Positions 1 through 11,856 of a stretch of 64,000 nucleotides of DNA are shown piece after piece. Origin of the DNA: Opeltia flavorubescens. Taxonomy: Eukaryota; Ascomycota; Lecanoromycetes; Teloschistales; Teloschistaceae. How positions within the stretch are numbered: the first letter of the stretch is position 1; each line of letters starts with the position of its first letter. Position numbers and translations under genes: made by a program. The notes below the pieces were generated by a model. It had not been told where the DNA came from and ran no database searches. It worked only from the letters and a program-made list of their open reading frames with translations. The stretch covers positions 496,001 to 560,000 of the forward strand of contig KE546967.1 in the NCBI GenBank assembly GCA_000442125.1. Direction: 5' to 3'.

Positions 1-2573
1 TTTTTTTTATATATTAGGCTTATCCTAGGCTTTAAACGAGTAGATATAATAATAATAGTTTTTTTTTTTTTAAATATTAGCCGAGTTTTACCTTTAATTA
101 AAAATAGAAATTAGATATATCTATATTATAAATTTAATATAGTATTTAATTAAAGCTATTTATAGTAAATAAAAAAAATATATATTTATTTTTAATAAAA
201 TTATAATAACCTTTTTAAAAATATATATAAGATTAATTAATATTTATCTCGTATAAAAATATATAAATAGTAGCTAATTCTAATTAGGGATTTAAAATAG
301 TAAATAACTTTATATATATTATTTAAATTAATTATAGTAATAGTAATCGGATTAGATTAAAATAGCGAGTTTTTAATTTAATATTTATCTACTTAAAAAT
401 ATAATTAAAATAAAGCGTATTATATTAATTAATATTTATAATTTAAATAGATTAAAAACTTTTTAAATTAGGAATATTATATTATATAGATTAATTTATA
501 ATATAAAAGAGTTTATTTTCTAATAAATTATTTTTTATAGGTTTAATATCTTTTAAAGTCTTTATTTAATTTTAAAACTTTTTAGGCGATATTTAAATAT
601 TTTATAGTAATTTTCCTTTTTAATTAAAATATAATTATAAATTTAAGAGGATAAAACTAGAAATTACTTATTTATAAAATCTATAATAAAGAAATTCTAG
701 ATTATTTCTATAATAATAAAGTTTTTATTATTTAATTAACCTAATAGATATCGATTATAATAATATTAAAATAATTTAATAGTTAAATAATAGCTTTATT
801 TTAATTTCTAAATTGACTAATCGAAAAAAATATATAAAAGCCGGGAATAATATTTTAAAATAAAAATACTATATTAAATAATATTTATAGAAATAATATC
901 GATAAAATATTTTAGTTATTATTTTTATATAATACCGCTTTTTTTATATTACGAGTATTAATAGTAATTTATAGAGCTATTATTAGAAATTTTAGAACCG
1001 ATATTAAATAAATTATATATTAATTTTTAAAAAATTAATATTAAGAATTTCTATTAAACTATCTAGTTATAAATAAATATTTTTTATTAAAAACGCTTAA
1101 AGTCTTTTAATTGTTTAATACTATATTTTTAATTAGTAGTTTTTTATAAAAATTATCTATATATTTATTATAATATTTCGTTTAATTTATTTTTATTGCT
1201 TTTAAAAGGGTAAGCGACGTTTTTTTCCCTTATAATATATTTTATAGATTTTAGATAGAAGTTTTAGAAAGTATTAAAGTCTATTTTCCTATATTTCTAT
1301 TATAAATATTCGACTTTAATATAGAGTTTTTATTTTTAAAACTAGAAGATTTTTTATATTTTTTATTATTTTATATTTAAAAAGTAGAAATATTATTTTA
1401 ATCTTGGTTTAAAATATTACTTTAATCTAAATTTAACTAGTTTTATACTATATATAAAATCGAACTTTAGCGTTTAATAGTATTAATTTTATCTAAATTT
1501 ATAATATTAAACTTTATAATAAAAAAAGAATATAAAATTAATAGCTTATAATTTTATATATTTACTTTTAAAAAAAATTTATTAAAAGCGGAATTATTAG
1601 TATTAAATAATTTTTTAGTTTTATATTAAATAATACTCGGCCTTAATATTTTAATTAGTAATTTAAAAATAAAATTTATAACTTTTTTTAAATAAAAGAC
1701 TAATAGTATAGAAATTAAATTAAATTTTAATAATAATTTACTATTATTTTAAAGCTAAAGCGTATAAAATAAAAAATTTATTATTATAAATTATTTTAAG
1801 TAAACGGACGAAAATTTTAAACTTTAAATCTATTTATACCGAGTATATACTAAAATTAGTTTAGAATTAACTATTTTTAAAGGTTTATTCTTAGTATAAA
1901 AGCCTTTAAAAATTATTTATAATAGTTTAATATTTTTATTTAATTAGATTTCTATTATAAATAATAGAAAGAGTTAATATTATTAATACTTGCTAGTATT
2001 AAAATTAAGTTTATCTATTACGTTATACTACCTCGTATCGAATACTAGTAAATAGGATTTTACTACTAATAGCTAGTAATTAATAATTAGTAGGATTAAT
2101 TAAACCGGTCGATTTTTTAGATTATAAAATTAAAATTATAATATAAAATCGACTTTTAATTATAATAGGCTAGTATAAAAAGTAAATAAGTAGTTTATAA
2201 TAATTTACTAATATTTTATAATAAAAATTTTTTAAGCGAATTTTTAATAGATAACCAATTAATTATTCTAGAATAAAATAATATAAATAAAAAAAACTAG
2301 GGAAATTTATTTAATAAAAATATAAACGGTTAATTTTTAATATTAAAAATTAAATTCTTAATTTTTTTATATTAATTTAATATTTTTTTCTATAAATTAT
2401 TAAATTAATTAAATTAAATTAAATTAAATTAATTTAAATTCGAATCGATATTAATTTTAAAAATTAAAAATTAATTTAATTTTAACTCGAATTAAATTCG
2501 ATTTTTATATCTAATACTAATTATAATTTAACTTAATTTATTTTAGTATAAAAATTAATTAAATTTTATTAAT

Positions 2574-3470
2574 TATATAATATATTATATTAAATATAAT
2601 TAAATTAATTTAAAGGCGTAAATTATTATAAAAAAACTATTTATAATATATATATTTAAATATATTAAAAAACTAACTTTTATTTTTTAAAAATAAGTAA
2701 AAGGGATCGTTATATATCTAAAAATATATTTATTCCGTACTAAATAGTAATTATATAAATAAACTTTATTTAAAATTTTTAAAAAGTCTATTATACTAAT
2801 AATTTAATATATTATCTCTATTATAAAAATTTTACTAGGGGTTCTAATATTAATTAATTTTAGAGTTTAATAATAATATATAAATAAAATATAAAATATT
2901 TATTATTAAAAATATTTATTAATATTAAATAAATTATAATTTATATAATTTAAAAATTTATAAAAAATAATTAAATATTATTAAAATTTATTATTTAATA
3001 CTAGCGGTATTTCTATAAAATAATATTATATTTAGTTATTTATACTAAAATCGAATTAAATTTAAATATTTTAATTTAATTTAAAATTAGTTAAATTAGG
3101 TTATAAAAATTTATAACCTAATTTAAATCGATTTTAATTTTAAATTTTATTTATAAAACTCGACTAATTAATTATTTTATAAATTATTATTAAAGATTAT
3201 TTATTTATAAATTAAGGTTCGGTAATATAATATATTAAATATAATTAAACTAATTTAAAAGCGTAAATTATTATAAAAAACTATTTATAATATATATATT
3301 TAAATATATTAGAAAACTTTTTTTTATTTTTTAGAAAAAAATAAAAAGAATTATTATATATTTAAAAATATATTAATTTAATATTAGATAATAATTATTT
3401 AAATAATCTTATTTAAATTTTTTAAAAAACTCGCTGCGCTAATAATCTAATATTTTATTTCTATTATATA
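2574..3470. mobile_element. Decayed LTR-like direct repeat pair (miniature or deleted LTR element)
   Basis: Two direct repeats of about 250 bp lie at roughly 2574-2826 and 3222-3470 and match along their whole length. Shared landmarks include an AAAGGCGTAAATTATTATAA-like block near 2612 and near 3270, and matching 3' parts near 2800 and 3445. About 400 bp of AT-rich sequence lies between them, with no coding trace. Spacing and length fit a terminal-repeat element in miniature, or an LTR pair whose interior was lost. It is a broken fossil with heavy RIP-like decay and appears old. The family cannot be assigned and I see no clear target duplication. A plain tandem duplication is an alternative. 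Confidence 0.5.
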
Positions 3471-4059
3471 GTTTTTATTTAAAATTTAAATACTAACTAC
3501 TTCTATAATTTAATTATAATAAATAATTTATTTAAAAATTATTTAATTAAAAATAATAAATTTTTAAATTATAAATTATTATAAAATTTATTTATATAAT
3601 AAAATAAATAATATATATCTAGCTAGTAATTTAATTAAAAAAAAGATAAAAAAAATATATAGTTAAAGATTTTTTTTATAAAAAAAATATATAATTGTAT
3701 TAATTAAATAAAATTCTATTCTAATTATTATATATAATATTATTATTAATATCTAATACTATTAATATTATATTTATTAATATAAACTAATAATATTATA
3801 TATATTAAATTTATAATATAAAATAATAAAAAAAAAATTATTAAATATTTTAATAAAAATCTAAAAATTAATTTAATAAAAAGTATTTTATTTTATTATT
3901 AAAATTTAATAAATATTATATTTTATTATAATAATTTTTTTATTAAAAAAATATATTTATAATTTTTATAATTAATATTATTATTATTATTTTTTTTTCC
4001 CTTTTTTTATCTTTTATTTTTTTTTTTTATTTTTTTTATTCCTTTTCCTATTCTTTATT

Positions 4060-4061
<2 letters not shown>

Positions 4062-4102
<41 letters not shown>
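4062..4102 (+). repeat. 41-nt poly-T tract
   Basis: An uninterrupted run of T lies at the head of repeat copy A1, embedded in a longer pyrimidine-rich stretch (about 3980-4105). The equivalent place in copy A2 (about 6115-6260) is a mixed C/T tract rather than pure T. Read on the minus strand it is a poly-A run, so it could mark the 3' end of an old retroposed element. It could equally be simple slippage. Confidence 0.85.
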
Positions 4103-4840
4103 CCTATTTTCTATACTTTAATTTTTTATTTATTAATATAGCTAGATTTTATTTTAAAGCGAATATTTATTCTATAATTTACTTTATAAAGATATCTTTA
4201 AATAGCTATTTAATATTATTAGGGGTATTAGTAATTTAAATAGCCGGTTTTAGGTTATATTTATAAAGCTATTTATTAAATAGTTTATCTTTAACTATTT
4301 TTTTTATTTATATTTTCCTTTATTAAATATATTTTAATCTTTATTATATTATTAAATAATAAAATCCGGTATTAATAGATTATTATTCTTTATAAATTTT
4401 ATAAAAACTTTATAAAGTCGATTATAGTAGATAAATATTCTAATTAAAATTTAAATAATAATTTTCTTTTTATATAATATTTATATAAATTTATAAAAAA
4501 AAGTAAATTTATTATTATAATAAATTAGAAGCGTAATTAAATAGTTTTAAAAAAATAATTTTTTTATAATAATATTAATAAATTAGGTATTTTTAAAATT
4601 AAAGGACGTACTAATATTAATTTTAAAATTTTAAAATTTTAATAAAGAATTTAATAAATACTAATAATAGTAAAAAAAAATATAAATATATTTAATTATA
4701 TTCCTCGTATTTTTATTAAAGAAATATTTAATATTAATAATCTTATTTTTACTTTAAAAAGTTAATTACTAGAAATATCTATTATATAATAAAATTAATA
4801 GATAATTATATACCTAATTATAATTATTATAAAGCTATAT

Positions 4841-5160
4841 AATTAATTAGTATAAATTTTTAGTATATAATAAATAAAAGAATAATTATATATATAATCG
4901 CTAGAGCTTTAGATTTATATATTTAATTAGTATAAGCTTTTAATATATAATAAATAAGAGGATAATTATATAAGCCGCTAAAATAATCGCGGGTTTATAT
5001 AATTAATTAGTATAAACTTTTAATATATATAAAAAAAAAGGATAATTATATATATAATTATTAAAGTTATAATATAATATAATTAATTAATATAAATTTT
5101 TAGTATATAAAAAAAATAGAAATAATAATATACGCTAATAATAGAATCGATATATTAAAA
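4841..5160. repeat. 80-bp tandem array, four units, in copy A1
   Basis: Units headed by AATTAATTAG (or a close variant) begin at 4841, 4921, 5001 and 5081, an exact 80-bp period. Each unit also carries a TAATATATAATAAATAA-like middle and a GGATAATTATATAT-like tail. The period is not a multiple of three and no frame is open, so this is a non-coding satellite-like array inside the dispersed element. Confidence 0.8.
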
Positions 5161-6119
5161 TTTATTATTTTTAATATAAATATAGCTAGGATTATTAAAT
5201 ATTAATAGAAGATAAAAAATAATATATAATAATATATTATAAATATTATTATATTTTAAAAAAATTTTTAAAGAAAATATAATATTAAATAAAAAAATAT
5301 TAAAAAAATAAAAAAATTAAATTAAAAAATTAAAAAATATTAAAAAAAAAAAAAATTTATTTTACTTTAATTTATTTTAATTAATTTATTTAATAAATAT
5401 AATAAAATATAAATTAATTATTAATTATTAAATAAATTTATAAAAAAAAATATTATATATTAATAAATAAACTTTATTATTTATTAAAGTCGGTAATTTT
5501 TTTTTAAATTATTAATAGATTTAGTTTCGGGTATAATATAATTTAAAATTATTTTTATATAATATCTTTTATATTAAAAATAGAAATTTTTTTATTTTTA
5601 TATTATTTTTACTAAAAATTAATATATTAAAATAAATATTATATTTTTTATTTTATTATATTAGTATATTATTTATATATTAATATATAATAAATATATA
5701 ATAATAATTATACGCGCTAGTTAATAGTAATTAAATAATAATAAATTAAATAAACTAGTATATAATTAACTAGTAATAAAAAGAATAAATAACTTTTACT
5801 ACTACTAATTTTTTATAAAATATTTTTATTAATAAATTATTTTTTTTAATTTAATATTATTTATTATAAAATTAAAATTTTTTTATTTATAATATTATAA
5901 TTATTATATTATTAATAATATATTATTATAAATATATTTTTATATTTATATTATTATTTTAATATTATTAATAATATATTATCGTAAATTTATTTTTATA
6001 ATTATATTATTATTATTATTTAATTATTATTAAATATTTTTTATTTTTTTTTTTTAATTTTAATCTATATAAAGAAGCCGATTTTAATTACTACTAGATA
6101 TACTATTAACTAGTAACCC

Positions 6120-7500
6120 TCTCTCCTCTTTTTTCCCTTCCTTCCCTTCTTTTCTTTCTTTCCCTTTTTTTTCTTTTTTACCTATTTTTCCCCTCGCTCC
6201 CTTTCCTCTACTATTTCCTCTACCCTATCTATCCTATTTACCCCGTTTTTTCCTTTTTCTATATATTTTAAACGCTAGAGTAAACTTTAATACCTAATTC
6301 TATTCTATAATTTATTTAAAAAAAAATTCTTTAAATATATATTATATATTATTAAAATAATTAAATATTTAAATTATAAACTTTAAATTATAAATCTAAA
6401 GTTATATTATAAATATTTTATTCTTTATTTTTTTTTCTATTTTTATATTCTTTAATTATATATAATTCTATTTTTTAAATTATCGCTAAATAATAAATTC
6501 TAATATTATTAGATTATTATTATTAGTAAATTTAATAAAAATTTTAAAGGGTTTATTATAATTAATAAATAATCTAATTAAAATTTAAATAATAATATTA
6601 TTTTTATATAATAATATTATAAATATTTAAAAAAAAATAAACTTAATATAATATTGAATTAATAATATAAATAAATAATTTTAAAGGAATTATTTTTTTA
6701 TTATAATACTAGTAAATTAAATATTTTTAAAATTAAAGAACGTATTAATATTAATTTTAAAATTTTAAAATTTTAAAAAAAAATTTAGTAAATACTAATA
6801 ATAGTAAAAAGAAAAATAAATATATTAATTATATATTATTTATTTTTTTTAAAAAAGCTTTTAATATTAATAATTTTATTTTTATTTTAAAAAATTAATT
6901 ACTAAAAATATCTATTATATAATAAAACTAGTAAATAATTATATATCTAGTTATAGTTATTATAATACTATATAATTAGTTAATATAAGCCTTTAATATA
7001 TAATAAATAAAAGGATAATTATATATATAATCGCTAAAACTTCGAGTTTATATATTTAGTTAATATAAACCTTTAGTATATAATAAATAAAAGAATAATT
7101 ATATATATAATCGCTAGAACTTTAAATTTATATATTTAGTTAGTATAAACCTTTAATATATATAAAAAAAAAAGATAATTATATATATTAATAGTAAAAT
7201 TATTATATTAAAATTTACTATTTTTATTATTAATATAATTAGGAATATTAAATATAAGAAAAGATTGTAAAAAGGTATATAATAATAGTTTATAATTATT
7301 ACTATTATATTTCTAAAAGTATAAAAAATTATTAATAAATTTTTAAAAAATTTTAAAAATATAAAAAAAAAATATTAAAAAATAATAGAAGTAAAAAAAA
7401 AAAAATAGATTTTTTTTATTTTAATTTACTTTAAATTATTTATATAATAAATATATTAAAGTATAATTTAATTAATTTATTATTTAAACTATTTAAAAAT
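6120..7500. repeat. Dispersed repeat, copy A2 of the ~1.4 kb element
   Basis: This is the second copy of the element described for 4000-5480, in direct orientation. Similarity runs from the polypyrimidine tract (about 6115-6260) through the 80-bp array to an A-rich, T-rich 3' part near 7390-7450. The copies differ by many scattered substitutions and small length changes, as expected for separately decayed old copies. No gene is visible. Confidence 0.65.
6971..7210. repeat. 80-bp tandem array, three units, in copy A2
   Basis: Units begin at about 6971, 7051 and 7131 with TATAATTAGT or TATATTTAGT, again at an exact 80-bp period. Each continues with TATAAACCTTTA-like and TATATATAATCGCTA-like blocks. 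The unit matches the one in copy A1 but the array has three units instead of four, so unit number changed after or during duplication. Confidence 0.75.
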
Positions 7501-7691
7501 ATTTAATATTTATATACCTCTATAAACTTATTATAATATTATATATTTTTTAATATTATAAATATATATAATTTAAGGGTAAATATATATAGAATATTTT
7601 TTATAATATAGAAATTATTATTAATATTAGCTAGCTTTAATAAGCTTTAGCGAAAACTATAATAGATTATATAAGATCTTCGAATTATGCA

Positions 7692-7752
7692 GTAGACCCC
7701 CTACGGGGACTGCCCTTCGGGCACTAAGGATCCCCGCTAGTAGGGGCTGCCT
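7692..7752. repeat. GC-rich hairpin cluster at the isochore boundary
   Basis: Three short inverted repeats lie side by side where AT-rich DNA changes to normal DNA. They are a CCCC..GGGG stem around 7697-7708, the perfect hairpin TGCCC-TTC-GGGCA at 7711-7723, and CCCC-GCTAGTA-GGGG at 7732-7746. This is the first GC-rich sequence after 7.7 kb of AT and shows no RIP-like wear. It could be the end of an element, a protein-binding boundary, or chance. Confidence 0.55.
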
Positions 7753-7880
7753 GGAGACAATCGATTGGTGGGGGTGGGGCAGAAGTCAAGCCACAATGTG
7801 ATTTGACGGTTTTCTTTGACCGCTTCTGCATTCTCCAATCATTACCGTTGTTTTCCAATACACAAAAGCCGGTCACCCAT

Positions 7881-8655
7881 ATGGCAATTAAGTCTGTATA
7901 TCCTGCTATCAGGATATTACTACTGCTAAAGGCTTGGATAGTTACCTGATTCTCCTCTCACGGCAGGGCAAAGTGGTATGCATCTCGTCGCCCACCTAGC
8001 TTTCGAACTTCGTCTAACCCACAATCAAAATTCCAGCGTCTCGCCAAATGGTTCACAACTCTTTCTCCCAAAGAAAAAGCCAAGATCATCAAAGATGTCT
8101 CTCAGCTGGTACTGTCTAGACGGACTCGGATGTGCAACTTCCTTGAGTATAAGGGTAATTTCGTTCTTCTCGTTGACTGGGCAATAGCGCTAATCCTGCT
8201 AGACACCAAAGTTGTCTATCGACGATACGCTTCCCTCTTTTTCATCGCTGGATGTTCTTCTACGGACAACGAACTCGTTACCCTTGAGATAGTCCATCGT
8301 TATGTCGAGCAAATGGACAAGTACTACGGCAATGTCTGCGAACTAGACATAATCTTCAATTTCCAGAAAGCCTATTTCATACTTGACGAGCTCTTGCTCG
8401 CCGGAGAGATGCAGGAAAGCAGCAAGAAGAATGTCTTAAGGTGCATAAGTCAGCAAGACAGCTTGGAAGACATGGAGGTAAGCGTTGAGTGATTCGTCAA
8501 GCCTTGATCAGCTCTCAGTCATGTTCTTTATAATCATTCCTCATATATTCTATGCATCAGCGTGCCTTTCTTCCCAGCCACACCTCATTCACCTACAATA
8601 TGCGACTGACGTTATGGATCTGTAGGCGGAAGAAGAGGTCACAAAATTGATGTGA
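7881..8655 (+). CDS. aps1: AP-1 clathrin adaptor complex, sigma-1 subunit
   Basis: Small chain of the AP-1 adaptor, which sorts cargo into clathrin vesicles at the trans-Golgi and endosomes. Five exons: 7881-7891, 7942-7975, 8037-8154, 8203-8477 and 8626-8655, giving 155 aa. The first exon is only 11 nt. The joined protein begins [20 protein letters not shown] and keeps the near-invariant sigma core, for example [57 protein letters not shown] and [12 protein letters not shown]. Identity is certain. A second acceptor (8771-8772) in the same phase would give another C-terminus ending at 8820, so the last exon is the only open point. Confidence 0.95.
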
Positions 8656-9769
8656 CAGAGCACTTCTTTGCGCCACAAATATAGATCATCGCTTGGGTCT
8701 TCGGTTTCACATCGAGATGGTGTACGATTAGCCTCTTGTACTACGCTAACATTGTGTTTCTTTTGGCTACAGGCAGACGCGGTTATGATCGCTAGGTTGC
8801 AAGATATGGGCTTTGCATAAGATCAATCATACTGGTGCTGTGACATGGCGTTCGGGTCTACGGAGCTTTAGGCAGTGTGAAACTGCCGTGATGGTATTCC
8901 AGTGGCGTTTAGGTGGGCAGATACCCAAGGTCTTGCTTGTATAATGCACGGAGATTTCACCTAAAGTTTCGTTCTACATCCTTGTTCTCCCTTGACCCAG
9001 ACTCCTCTCTGTTTCTAGTCTTATCTCCGCGTGTATCTTCTTTTATGTTTCTTGTCCTGCTTATCGCGATCGTGATGTTGCTGAACGGTCATCCCGAAAC
9101 TGCTTGTCCGTTCTGTTGACAGCTCGCCGATTCTCTTGTCTACTCCAGGGTACATGCCGGCAACCGAGTAGGCTGCAAAAGGCCGAGCTTTTTACTGATC
9201 ATAACCCAGCGCAATCGAAAAGCGCGGAGATCTAGAGCTCCCAAGCACTGATTCTGGGATGGATTCAGCCGGGATAGGGAGCTGCGGAGAGAGATCTGGA
9301 AAAGGGGGCATTGCCGGCAATTGCAAATGGACTTTGATGCCATTCGTCTGATTAACCGCATTCATCCATGTCAGCGGCCTCCCGAACGTCAACCTCTGGC
9401 CAGCAACACTTCCTTATCATCATCCAATGCTCTGTTCACCATATCTTGATGATGTCGCAGCCATGCGCTATCTTCATCACTGGCTAGGCGCTCGTCGTCT
9501 AGCTAGTATTGGAAGTCAACGAGCAGCTGAGTCGAGCTCTCTTTGTTGTTGCGACGATACGATCACAGAACCCCACCAACAACGGTATAGCGCTCAGTGC
9601 AACCATCACAACCTCAAGCAGCGCATTTCAAATCGTCAAATGAAATACGACTTAGTTCAGTCAACGTCGAATATACTACCCACTGCGCTTACATTGCACC
9701 CCGGGACGCTCTCAAATTCAGTTTGACTGCGGTTCCTGCGACATCAGACGGGGTGAACGCTTGTGTAAG
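8656..9769. other. Intergenic, aps1 to maf1
   Basis: It holds the possible alternative last exon of aps1 (8773-8820) and then the 5' region of maf1. Short open frames on both strands show no family resemblance and are read as chance. No RNA gene or repeat is seen. Confidence 0.6.
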
Positions 9770-10920
9770 ATGAAGGTAAGATTGGACCCCGTCATAGATG
9801 ATCATTCTCAGCTTGATCCTGAAAGTATCTTAATGCGGTTACTGATCTGGGCTGGTGATAGTACCTACCTCTTCGCGATTTTGACGATGTTACCAATGCG
9901 CTGAACTTCGATACGGCTGATTCTCATATCATTGGGGGCTGCGATCTTTACACTACAAAGGCAGCAAGTGCCGACAAGAAACTGTACAAAACCATTGAAC
10001 AAGGTCTTGAGGAGCAACACAAAACAGCGCTTACGATCTCTGCGTCGCTTGCCAAATCTCACGCTGGGGCTGCTGGCCAATCTGTGGACCTCTCTCGCTC
10101 AAGCCCTTTCGGCCCTCTCTCCCAGACATCGGCTCGCCGCACCTTCGCATACCTTATCGCAACTTTGAATGCTAGCCACCCCGATTATGATTTCAGTCAC
10201 CTCCTGCGGCCCAGCGACTTCCGGCGTGAGAAGAGCCTCAGGCATGTTATGAATACGCTCGATACGACCCTTTACAGCTTGCGGCCTCGTACCACTTCAA
10301 ATGCGTCGCTTGGTATACCTACTTATTGGACTTCGATTGCTTCCAGTGCGCCTGCTCTGGTCTCCGCCAGCGGCGATTGCTGGAACCCGCGCAAATGGCG
10401 TTTGATTGATAAGGAGATGAATCTCAAGGATTGCAGTATTTACGCCTATGTTCCAGAGGAGGACCCGTACGATGGCGACGAAGGCGCAATATGGAGCTTC
10501 AACTATTTCTTCTTCAACAAGGCGAGGAAGCGGGTTTGCTACCTCTATCTCAAGTCGCTAAGCATCATCAGTCACAGCCCTGGTATGAAGAGCCCAATCA
10601 AAATGAAGCGAAGCGCAGATATTGGCTGGCCGGGAAGCGAGCCTGGAAGTAGTAAAAGGGCGAGATATTGGCTTGGAGATCACGATGACGTCAGTAGCAC
10701 CTGGCACGACGATGATGATGACGAGGACGACTTGGATTATCGGCGCGCATTTGGGTACGATGGTGTTCAAGAGGAAGAGCCTGAGACTGGAGCCAAAGAG
10801 CCGCAGGTCATTTCGCCGTCCTTGAGTGCTAGCAGCGGTCCAAGTCGGAAGTCGAGAAGCCGAAGTAAGAGCAGGGTGCGGGGCGTCAGCGAGGACGTCG
10901 CTGAATTGATCGAAGTGTGA
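9770..10920 (+). CDS. maf1: Maf1, repressor of RNA polymerase III
   Basis: Maf1 binds and represses RNA polymerase III under nutrient limitation or stress and moves between cytoplasm and nucleus by phosphorylation. The first coding exon is only 6 nt (9770-9775, Met-Lys). After an 86-nt intron the rest is one exon (9862-10920), giving 354 aa. The N-terminus reads MKYLPLRDFDDVTNALNF and HIIGGCDLYTTKAA, the classic Maf1 start. Further family blocks are RRTFAYLIATLNASHPDYDF, WNPRKWRLIDKEM and AIWSFNYFFFNKARKRVCYL. The C-terminus is variable, with an acidic run (DDDDDEDD) and an RS-rich tail (SRKSRSRSKSRVRG). Without the tiny exon the gene would seem to lack its start. Recognition is firm. Confidence 0.95.
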
Positions 10921-11856
10921 ACATTATGAATGTTACTGTAAGCAGGCGTTGGACCAGGAGGATAAGCGCGGATGATGTTGGACAATCGGACCGGTCGGCG
11001 TTCTGGTTCGATATACCTTGTATGCGCGGATATTCAAAGGAGAAACGGTAATGTATGTTTGCTACGGTGTTTCTCCTAGATTTCAGCGCAAGGACGAAGG
11101 ATAGGCTGTTCAACACATGTTTCAATTTGCTCTTCGATTCATTGTCCTATCTCTGCCTCCCGTAGCACTCACAATGTTTGGGGCTGGATTATGCCCCTGG
11201 ATTGAATGTTACGGCGAGTAAAGGGGATGATGTGAATTTTTTAGCAGAAATGTGTACTTCTAGCAATATCCTTTGCAGAACTAGATCAGTTACTTCTAGC
11301 AATATCCTTTGCAGAACTAGATCAGTATTTTATATGTCCCTTGGGGACTCCTTCGTTGTGCACATTTTCCCTTTCGCAGCGGTCATCTAAGGGTGTCAGA
11401 ATGCCCAATGCCAAGCAAAGACCGTCAATGTCGGTCCGGAACCAAGGAACGGCACACGTGGACTGGACGCCTCTGGTAGCGGTAAGTTCCGATCTTTTGA
11501 GGGCATTAGAAACGTCTCTGGTGCTGTTGAGTGAAATTTAATCAAGCCAAGAAAGATCAGGATACATCGTTGAAAGGTTCGTCAATTGAGGAGAAAGAGG
11601 AAAGGAGAGGATTTGGAAGATCCGTTGGCATTTTTACATATTAATATTGCATGCGGGCGAAGAATTTTTCTCCCTCACAATTTTGTGAGTTACTTGGTCT
11701 CACTGTGAACAATAGTTTCGCTCTTTCCTGCCGCAAAAAATTTGCACGTCCATCTTGATATGAATCTTTGGAGATCTCTCAAATCAATTTACTACACGCC
11801 CCGTTCACTAGCTCTCCACATCCCATGAATATCTGCCAACACGGTCCCATCATGCC
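10921..11856. other. Intergenic between convergent maf1 and MFS gene
   Basis: This is 3' flanking DNA of two convergent genes. It contains the 36-bp tandem duplication at 11255-11326. Open frames here (11178-11541, for example) lack any recognisable domain. Nothing else is seen. Confidence 0.6.
11255..11326 (+). repeat. Perfect 36-bp tandem duplication
   Basis: The segment 11255-11290 is repeated exactly at 11291-11326 (it starts TACTTCTAGCAATATCC). The copies are identical, so the duplication is young. It lies in the 3' flank of maf1 and is probably non-coding, although 36 is a multiple of three. Confidence 0.9.

Larger units (their letters stand above)
4000..5480. repeat. Dispersed repeat, copy A1 of a ~1.4 kb element
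   Basis: This stretch matches 6120-7500 in the same order and orientation. The shared order is a polypyrimidine tract, a block near 4420-4520 (mate near 6570-6640), a block near 4600-4680 (mate near 6735-6815), an 80-bp tandem array, and a terminal A-rich then TTTATTTTAATTTA-like stretch. The offset between copies is about 2.13 kb (4841 pairs with 6971). No coding frame survives. It is likely an inactive mobile element or its non-coding part. The class cannot be determined. Confidence 0.65.
1..7690. repeat. AT-rich, RIP-like isochore of decayed repeats
   Basis: The whole stretch is built almost only of A and T. It has no reading frame of 60 codons or more on either strand, and CpG- and CpA-containing words are very scarce. 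This contrasts sharply with the balanced base composition from about 7690 onward. Such blocks are known in Pezizomycotina as repeats mutated by RIP. Repeat structure is still visible inside it: an LTR-like pair (about 2574-3470) and two copies of a ~1.4 kb element (about 4000-5480 and 6120-7500), described separately. The first 2.4 kb probably also derive from mobile elements, but I cannot name a family from what is left. Confidence 0.9.

Noticed and set aside
1-2400. Coding remains of a retrotransposon polymerase
   Set aside because: Some AT-rich words could be read as such, but no motif is secure enough to name a family.
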